DNA of 64,000 nucleotides, from contig JACRIY010000097.1 of assembly GCA_016235805.1 (NCBI GenBank), positions 1-64,000 on the forward strand, given 5' to 3'. Source of the DNA: Rhodocyclales bacterium. GTDB lineage: Bacteria; Pseudomonadota; Gammaproteobacteria; Burkholderiales; Rhodocyclaceae. Both the position numbers and the translations under genes were made by a program. The first letter of the stretch is position 1, and the number at the start of each line of letters is the position of its first letter. The notes below the pieces were generated by a model. That model was given only the letters and a program-made list of their open reading frames with translations, was not told where the DNA came from and did no database searches. This document shows, piece after piece, positions 57,894 through 64,000 of the stretch.

Positions 57894-60800
57894 ATGGCGA
57901 CACGAGGCATCTATAAGGTCATCCCCGCCGGCGTCACCGACAGCGGCCGGCTGCGCGCGACGCTGATGCTGTCGCCCGAGGTCGCCACCAGCGGCGATCT
58001 AGGGACACTTCCGAGCTGGCTGGTCACGGACTGGCTGGATGCGAAGCGCGGACTGATGCCGCTGCGGATCCACAGCGTGTGGGTCACTGACGGCACCTGC
58101 GCGGTGCCCGACGCAAAGGCTCTGGCCAACTCACCGACCTGTGTTGCGCATGCCTTTTCGCTCAAGCAAGCTTGGGGCGCAAAGGACGACCTCAGCTGGC
58201 TCGATGCGCTGTGGACCGACAGCCTCGTGGGGTCGGCCGAGCGTCCGGACGAGGTCTGGGCAACGCTCGACGCCTTGCTTCGGGCTTCCAACGCCGGTAC
58301 GGGGCTGCAGGCCGGTAGCGGCTTGTGCTCCGCACAGGAGACCGCCGCCACGCCCGCACCTGCGTCATCGACGTCCACGCAGGTGCAGACCATCGTGCCT
58401 TCGCGGCAAAGCGACCTCGCGCTGCTGCTGGAGAGCGAACGTGCGCTCGAGGTCTGCGCTACTGTCCGCTGGGCGCACGGCGACGCGGCCTCGTGCCATG
58501 CGGAGGAGGAGGCCTGCTGCCGCGCGTTGGAGCAGGGAGCGTTGCAACCAGCGGCGTCCGCGGACGCCGTTATCGATCCGACCGATGGCGACCAGGCGAA
58601 GCTGCGCGCGCAGGCGCGGGCCCGTTACGAGGCGGCCACGTGTAGTGTCCTGGGCCTCTACACCTGCACTCCCGACCCGGCGCCTCAGCCCGCGCTCGCC
58701 TCCTGGCTGGTCGACCCGGCCGCGCTCGCCAGCGGTCGCGAGGCCGTCAGCAAGGCGATTCCGGCGGCCGTGCGATCGCATCGCGATGCCAACCGGGTCG
58801 AGGCCAGCAAGCCGGACCCTGCGCCGGACAAGAGCCGCGTGGCCCAGCGCTATTTCGCCATCCAGGGGTCACCCGCGCTATCGCGCCTCTTCGGCCTGAC
58901 GGTCGACCTCGAGATCGATGCGAAGGCGCTGAACGACACGTTGGGACTTAGCCCCGCGCAGTGCGCCAATCAGGCTACCGTCGTGCACATGCTGATCGGC
59001 GTCGACACCGCGCATGGCGGGGAGCGGCCGGTCTTCACGCTGGCGCGTTACCGCCCCGCAGGCACCGGGCATTTCATGCCGGCCAGCCGGCTCGAACTGC
59101 ACTGGGCCGACCGGCAGTCGTTCCACCCGCAGGCGTCCCAGTACGAGGGCGTTCTCGTGCTTGGGCAAGAGCTGGAGACGGACACCGGGAAGAGGCTGGG
59201 CCGCTTCCTTATGACCACACTGGACGTCCCGCGTGCCACCAACGGCGCGTCCGACCGGATCGGCGTAACTCCCACACAGAAGCCCAACGAACGCCTGCAG
59301 GCCGAAGAGAAGGCCCGCAGGGACCGTACGACGCTCGCGGACTGGAAGCCGACCGGAAAGGATCTAGAGCCACTGCTCGCGCGCAAGCCCGCGGGCTGGG
59401 CACGCAAGACGAATTCGACCGCCGGGCTGGTGCTACTGGACCGGGGGCGAGCAGAGCAGTCGCTGCAGCAGTTCGCCGCCCGTTCTGTGCACAACCATCG
59501 GCCCGACTGCATCCTGCTCGATTCGAACGACCTACTGATGGGCTACCGGCTGGACGTCGGCGTGCCGATCGGGTCGCGCGGCGACTGCGACTTCGCCTGG
59601 CGAAGCCTGATGGCGCGCGACATCCGACATGGCAACGGCGGCCCGTATGCGCCAGAGGTGGCGAGGAAGGTACCGCTGCTGATGGGCGGATCCACGCACC
59701 GGGTCTCGGCTTGGCAGCGCACACTCGACGACGCCCAGCTCGGCCTGCCCGCTCGCCTGGTCGACAGCGCCGATCCGGCGACGGCTTCCGGCAAGGACGC
59801 CTATGTCGAGGAAGTGATCGCGGTGTGGACCGGCGAGCCGATGGCCGCCCTGTGTGCTGCCGCGGAGGGGAACAAGGAGCGCGATGCCGAAGTGGGGGCG
59901 GGCGAACTCGTTACCCTGCCAACTGCCGGCGGAAGCGACGACCGTGTGCCGCCGCCGCTTCGCTTCGGCTGGCCCTACCGACTCGGCGTGCGGGCCGTCT
60001 ATGCCGGCGGCATATCGCTGGCGCTGGCCGATGCGAAGCCGCTGTACGACGGCGCCATCGACTGCGCTGCTGCCAGCCGGCTCGCCTTGCCAGCGCGGGG
60101 CGCCGGTGCATCCTCCGGCGTGCGGCGCTTCTTGCGCCACGAGCGAATCGCCGCGCCGTTCCTGCTGATGCATGCGGACATCGCCCTGCGCTCATCGGGG
60201 AAGATGGGCTACGAGCGCTCCGCTCACGCCATCGTGCGCAGCACGCTCGGCGAGGCGTCGGCCAACTTCGGCGAACCGGGGCAGACGCGCCGAATCTTCG
60301 TGCCGCCGTCGGTTGAGATGCACTTCGCAGCACTGCACGGCGTGTTCGATGCGAACGGGCCGGTCCAGGGCCTGCGCCACGTGCGCTTCGACGCGGAGAG
60401 AGGCGGCTTCCCTTGCGTGACAGCCCGCTCAGTGGAGGGCATCAACGGGGAGAGCTTCCATGGTGATCGATCGATTTCGACCCGGTCGGACGACCGCGGC
60501 GATGCGGTTTACATCGAGAAGGCGGCGGCCCGTCCGCATCCCTATTACCCGGATCCCGCAGCAAGCCGCTGGGCCGTGGCTGTACGGTACGCCGACACGA
60601 ATTGCTACCTCGAGGGCGACGCGATCACGGTGCCCATCCGCCGTGGCATCGAGCGCTACCCTGACTGTGCGCCACTCGTCGTACGCGTTGTCCGCGACAC
60701 GTCGCCTCGGGAGGCCAGCGCGCCTCCTCGCCTGCCGCAAGTGGTGTCGATCGCCCCCGGCGTCAGCAGTCATGCCCGCGGCGGAGTGGAGTTGGTGGTG

Positions 60801-63089
60801 AGCCTCGCGCCGGGAGAGGACTTCGAAGTCGACGTGTGGTGCCTGCCGGACGCGGACTTGCTGCAGGAGGCCTTCGCATCCGTCGAAGCCATCGGCACGG
60901 TCGCGCTGCTGCGGGCCGATGCAAAAGACCCCAAGACCGAGGAGCAGCGATGGGCAGGCCTCCTAGACGCGCTCGAGGCGATGTTGCCCAAGGCATTCAT
61001 CGACACGCTGAGGAAGAAGCTCGGAGCCTGGCCGCTGCAGCGGGTCTGGCCGCTGAACGACGGCATCGCCGGCCTGCCGACGCCGGGCCGCGACATCCGC
61101 GAGGCCATTGGGGCAGCGCTGTTCGAGACCCTGTGCATGCGGCCCCTCGCCGAAATCGCTGCCGTGCAGTCGCTGCGGGTCACCCACGTGAGCGCACAAC
61201 CGGCCCGCCAGCCGAGCTTTGAGACAGGCATCCCGGGCAAGGGCCTGGCCGCGCGCCGGGGGCAGCAAGTGCCCGCGGTGCCGGTCGCGGCGAAAGGGGT
61301 AGCCGTACCGGCGGCGTCCGACCGCGTCGACTACCTGCTCACCGGCTCTGTGCGCGCCGATCTCGTCAGCACGGGCGCGATCGAGTTTCGCGCGCGCGCC
61401 ACCTGCCCGACCACGTCGGCCTTCGACGACCCGCGCCGCGGGCGCGGCGCGCGCGATCGGCGCAACGGCACCTGGCCGCGATCCGGGCAGGCGGAGCTCT
61501 CCGCCGAGGCCGTATTCGGGTTCGACGTCTCTTCGGACGGCCGGGTCACGCTGCCGATGCGCGAGATCACGCTGCTGCAGGTCGAGGACCTGGAGCAACC
61601 CACGCCGACCCGACCCGCCGCGGCAGCCGACGGCCTGTGGCGCCTCGACATGGAACGCCTCACAGACGACCGCTCCGGCAGCTACTGGGGCCGTGTCGCG
61701 GCGCGGCACGTCTTCCCAGATCGCAAGGCGCGCCGCCTGCGCGTGCGGATGATCGCGCGCACACGGCACGAGGAACTGATGCGTACCGCCAGCGGCACAG
61801 CGCGCTTCGGCGAATGGCTGGAGCCGGGCCAGGACCCGCGCGCGGCGAAGGATCCGGGCGATGGTTCAGCGGTCGAGATCTGGTTGCCTGCCGGCATCCG
61901 GCCATCCGAGCCGGTGGCAATGACGCCGATCCCGGCGTTCGAATGGGAGGACCTCGGTACCACGGTCGTTCGCCGGACGGTGATCCGAATCCCGCTCGGG
62001 CGCGGATGGTTCTCCTCGGGCGAGGGCGAGCGGCTCGGCGTGGTTGTGTGGCCGCCGGGTGCGCTTGACGGCGTGGCGACCGTGCCGCGCCTCGGCAACG
62101 CCACTTGGCGTGGATCGCGCCCTCCGCTGCCGGATTTCATCGACGAGGATCTGGGGCCGGGCGGCAAGTTCGTGACGCGCTGGGGCAGCGACCCGACGCG
62201 CCCCGTGGATCGCAAGGCGCGCGTCGATCCGCGACTGCCGGGCTTTCTCGACCCGTCGGCCTTTCGCGACGTGTCGACGAACTCCGCCGAACGGTTCAAC
62301 GTGGCGCTCGTGTCGGAGGTGGCCATGCCGGTGCGCCGCGACGCCGCCACGGCCGATGCCGATGTGGGGAACGAGGCGAACCCGCAGGTCACGATGGCCG
62401 TGTCGCTGGTGACCTACGAACCCCTCTTCGACGTCGAGACCGAGCAATGGTTCGTCGACATTGCACTCGACCACGCGTTCGAGGCCCAGCCTTTCGTCCG
62501 GCTCGGCCTGGTGCGCTACCAGCCCCACGCCCCTGAAGCGTTGCAGGTGTCGTTCCCGACCGTGCAATGGGTGCAGCTGCTGCCGCAGCGCAGCGCATGG
62601 ATGTTCACCGAGGAGGTGGGCAGAAAGAAGACCACTTGGCTCGCGGTCGAGGGTCTCGGGCCGGTCGACGTCTCGCGCGACGCCGGCGACAGGTCGGTCG
62701 GCACACGCATGGTGGCGCGCGTGGTCACCGACTACACCAACGCGGCCGGCCTGCCGTGCCGCCACGTCGGCCCCGTGCTCTCGATGACGGCCGAGCCCAG
62801 CGGGGACGGCCCACCCGGTAGCGGCCCATACCACGGCCCGCGTTGGCGGTGGACGCGGCAGATTGCGATCGACGACGACATCGAGGCCACGAGCGCGGAT
62901 CTGCCCGGTGCCACCCACTACCTTTACATCGAGGAGCGCGAAGCCTACCTACCCGCAACGTACGCCAATGAGCCGGTGAGCGCCGACGTGGCAGCCGGTC
63001 TCGTCTCATCCTGCGACCAGGCCGAGAGCGGACCGCGCTTTGCGGTGCGTCTGCCCTTGCGCCGGCCCAAGCCGCTCGCGAAGCGGTGA
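57894..63089 (+). CDS. large partner protein of the giant gene, unknown
   Basis: This 1731-residue protein starts two bases after the giant gene's stop, so the two are almost certainly co-translated. It has no signal peptide or membrane helix. It looks beta-rich with Trp and Pro repeats, cysteines in the first 250 residues, and a possible linker near 1180-1210 (AARRGQQVPAVPVAAKG). Segments such as LADWKPTGKDLEPLLARK and VWLPAGIRPSEPVAM-like stretches match no enzyme motif I know. It may be a structural or surface partner held by the Tat-exported protein. The function is unknown. Confidence 0.65.
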   Translation: MATRGIYKVIPAGVTDSGRLRATLMLSPEVATSGDLGTLPSWLVTDWLDAKRGLMPLRIHSVWVTDGTCAVPDAKALANSPTCVAHAFSLKQAWGAKDDLSWLDALWTDSLVGSAERPDEVWATLDALLRASNAGTGLQAGSGLCSAQETAATPAPASSTSTQVQTIVPSRQSDLALLLESERALEVCATVRWAHGDAASCHAEEEACCRALEQGALQPAASADAVIDPTDGDQAKLRAQARARYEAATCSVLGLYTCTPDPAPQPALASWLVDPAALASGREAVSKAIPAAVRSHRDANRVEASKPDPAPDKSRVAQRYFAIQGSPALSRLFGLTVDLEIDAKALNDTLGLSPAQCANQATVVHMLIGVDTAHGGERPVFTLARYRPAGTGHFMPASRLELHWADRQSFHPQASQYEGVLVLGQELETDTGKRLGRFLMTTLDVPRATNGASDRIGVTPTQKPNERLQAEEKARRDRTTLADWKPTGKDLEPLLARKPAGWARKTNSTAGLVLLDRGRAEQSLQQFAARSVHNHRPDCILLDSNDLLMGYRLDVGVPIGSRGDCDFAWRSLMARDIRHGNGGPYAPEVARKVPLLMGGSTHRVSAWQRTLDDAQLGLPARLVDSADPATASGKDAYVEEVIAVWTGEPMAALCAAAEGNKERDAEVGAGELVTLPTAGGSDDRVPPPLRFGWPYRLGVRAVYAGGISLALADAKPLYDGAIDCAAASRLALPARGAGASSGVRRFLRHERIAAPFLLMHADIALRSSGKMGYERSAHAIVRSTLGEASANFGEPGQTRRIFVPPSVEMHFAALHGVFDANGPVQGLRHVRFDAERGGFPCVTARSVEGINGESFHGDRSISTRSDDRGDAVYIEKAAARPHPYYPDPAASRWAVAVRYADTNCYLEGDAITVPIRRGIERYPDCAPLVVRVVRDTSPREASAPPRLPQVVSIAPGVSSHARGGVELVVSLAPGEDFEVDVWCLPDADLLQEAFASVEAIGTVALLRADAKDPKTEEQRWAGLLDALEAMLPKAFIDTLRKKLGAWPLQRVWPLNDGIAGLPTPGRDIREAIGAALFETLCMRPLAEIAAVQSLRVTHVSAQPARQPSFETGIPGKGLAARRGQQVPAVPVAAKGVAVPAASDRVDYLLTGSVRADLVSTGAIEFRARATCPTTSAFDDPRRGRGARDRRNGTWPRSGQAELSAEAVFGFDVSSDGRVTLPMREITLLQVEDLEQPTPTRPAAAADGLWRLDMERLTDDRSGSYWGRVAARHVFPDRKARRLRVRMIARTRHEELMRTASGTARFGEWLEPGQDPRAAKDPGDGSAVEIWLPAGIRPSEPVAMTPIPAFEWEDLGTTVVRRTVIRIPLGRGWFSSGEGERLGVVVWPPGALDGVATVPRLGNATWRGSRPPLPDFIDEDLGPGGKFVTRWGSDPTRPVDRKARVDPRLPGFLDPSAFRDVSTNSAERFNVALVSEVAMPVRRDAATADADVGNEANPQVTMAVSLVTYEPLFDVETEQWFVDIALDHAFEAQPFVRLGLVRYQPHAPEALQVSFPTVQWVQLLPQRSAWMFTEEVGRKKTTWLAVEGLGPVDVSRDAGDRSVGTRMVARVVTDYTNAAGLPCRHVGPVLSMTAEPSGDGPPGSGPYHGPRWRWTRQIAIDDDIEATSADLPGATHYLYIEEREAYLPATYANEPVSADVAAGLVSSCDQAESGPRFAVRLPLRRPKPLAKR

Positions 63090-63140
63090 CGCTCGCACCC
63101 GCCTTCCCACCTATCCATAACCCTCAAGGAGACCCTGACC

Positions 63141-63497
63141 ATGTCTATGTTTCGAATCAGTGCCGCGGCCGTCTGCCTCGTGTCCGGCACGTCCGCCCAG
63201 GCCCTCAACAAGACGGTGGACCTGTCGTGCGACTTGGCGCCCGATCTCGGCAAGGTCGAGATCAAGATGAAGAACGACGGCACGTGGACGTCACCGACCC
63301 CCGCAATGCCGACGAAGTCCGGCAAGTGGCTTCAGGTGAAGCCCTCGCAGGTTGACCTGACCAAGCTGAACGGCAAGGAGGCGGGTCATTTCGTGGGACT
63401 GGTCTTCAACCTCGCGAGTGTCGGGCCGGGCCCGAAGCTGAACCTGACGTCGACCGGCGACGCCGGGCCCTGCCGAGTGACGGCCGCGGCCGAGTGA
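63141..63497 (+). CDS. small exported protein
   Basis: This 118-residue protein has a signal peptide (MSMFRISAAAVCLVSGTSAQA) and CAAGGAGACCCTGACC before the ATG. The mature part is about 98 residues, beta-rich, with two cysteines that could form a disulfide. No lipobox was seen and no family was recognised. It belongs to the same rightward cluster as the giant pair. Confidence 0.65.
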   Translation: MSMFRISAAAVCLVSGTSAQALNKTVDLSCDLAPDLGKVEIKMKNDGTWTSPTPAMPTKSGKWLQVKPSQVDLTKLNGKEAGHFVGLVFNLASVGPGPKLNLTSTGDAGPCRVTAAAE

Positions 63498-63505
63498 GGA
63501 CACCC

Positions 63506-64000
63506 ATGCGCGCATTGTTCCCCCTACTCCTGGCTGTGGCCGCATCATCGGCGCAGGCCTCGCCGCCGGTCGATCTCATCCTGCGGCCGCGCCCGCAGAG
63601 CTATACCGACTCCTGCCAGTCGTACGGCCTGGCGTTCGCCGCGGCCTCGATACCGGGCGGCCCGCTGCAGGCGGGCACCGGCAAGCAACTGCGCGTGCTC
63701 GAAGTGGAGCTGCGCAAGGCGCGCGACGCCATCGCCAAGGCGGACGGCTCAAGCCCGTACGACCATGCCGTGTGGAAGAAAGCGCTGGAGCAGGTAAGTG
63801 CCGGCGCCTTGACGCTCGACATCCAGTACATCGCCGACTTCGAGGCCTTCGTCGACAAGGTCGAGTCGATGACCGGCATCTCGAACGCGGAGGCCTTGGG
63901 TCCGACGTTGGCCGCGGCTCTCGTGAAGCTGCCGGTGCTGACCTCCGTCAACCGCATTGGCAATGACAGCTACGCCACCGGCCACGTAGTCGAGCTTATG
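63506..64000 (+). CDS. exported cysteine-protease-like protein, cut by window end
   Basis: The first 165 residues are present and the frame is still open at 64000. A signal peptide (MRALFPLLLAVAASSAQA) is followed by SYTDSCQSYGLAFA, where the Cys heads a helix as in papain-like and C39-like peptidases. TGHVVELM near the window end gives a plausible catalytic His. Assignment as a peptidase is inference from these two sites. It begins eight bases after the small exported gene and may process the giant proteins. Confidence 0.5.
   Translation, partial: MRALFPLLLAVAASSAQASPPVDLILRPRPQSYTDSCQSYGLAFAAASIPGGPLQAGTGKQLRVLEVELRKARDAIAKADGSSPYDHAVWKKALEQVSAGALTLDIQYIADFEAFVDKVESMTGISNAEALGPTLAAALVKLPVLTSVNRIGNDSYATGHVVELM

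Overview
The window is GC-rich, densely coded DNA with GGAG-type ribosome binding sites. Gene content (a PRTRC cassette, DUF1173, DUF1643, element-borne SbcCD and DinG) fits a betaproteobacterium of the order Burkholderiales. Nearly everything looks like accessory DNA: an integrative element or megaplasmid that has taken insertions of its own. No tRNA, rRNA, ribosomal protein or core metabolic operon was seen. The genus cannot be named from the sequence.

Layout. (1) 0.1-3.0 kb: a leftward N6-type DNA methylase that stops where its long relatives continue into a helicase, then a divergent intergenic region with structured RNA copy A. (2) 3.1-16.5 kb: a rightward DNA-processing run: tyrosine-recombinase-like protein, DUF1173, DUF1643, XPB-like helicase, DinG-like helicase, a zinc-motif protein resembling recombination directionality factors, SbcD-like and SbcC-like proteins. 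(3) 16.4-19.4 kb: a leftward run of small unknown genes, several preceded by similar hairpin leaders. (4) 19.5-29.6 kb: RNA copy B, a methylase-like protein, then the PRTRC cassette (ParB, E, C, F, B, A, ThiF). Protein F is split by a complete IS21-family element with a 6-bp target duplication. (5) 30.0-32.9 kb: small PnuC-like membrane protein, UvrD-like helicase, two unknowns. (6) 33.0-36.7 kb: cargo (quinone-reductase-like enzyme, EamA transporter, exported nuclease, exported unknown, zinc-ribbon peptide). (7) 36.7-39.1 kb: mostly leftward small genes with hairpin leaders. (8) 39.3-48.0 kb: RNA copy C, a GNAT/XF1762-like gene, and a DndC-like gene split by an IS66 element with an 8-bp duplication. 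The IS66 itself carries a 2.6-kb serine-recombinase element inside tnpC. Then one unknown gene and a GIY-YIG/NUMOD3 nuclease. (9) 48.6-64 kb: an unrelated-looking rightward cluster with a giant Tat-type protein (3101 aa), a 1731-aa partner, a small exported protein and an exported cysteine-protease-like protein cut by the window end.

How parts may work together. ParB, recombinase, methylases, SbcCD and several helicases look like a maintenance, recombination and replication toolkit. In the PRTRC cassette, ThiF has an E1-like active site, protein A a JAMM metalloprotease motif, protein B an E2-like Asn/Cys segment, and protein C is a short polypeptide ending in glycine. Together they read as a ubiquitin-like conjugation pathway tied to a ParB. 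Three rightward modules (recombinase, methylase/PRTRC, GNAT/DndC) each follow a copy of the same structured RNA, which resembles what is described for the radC RNA motif.
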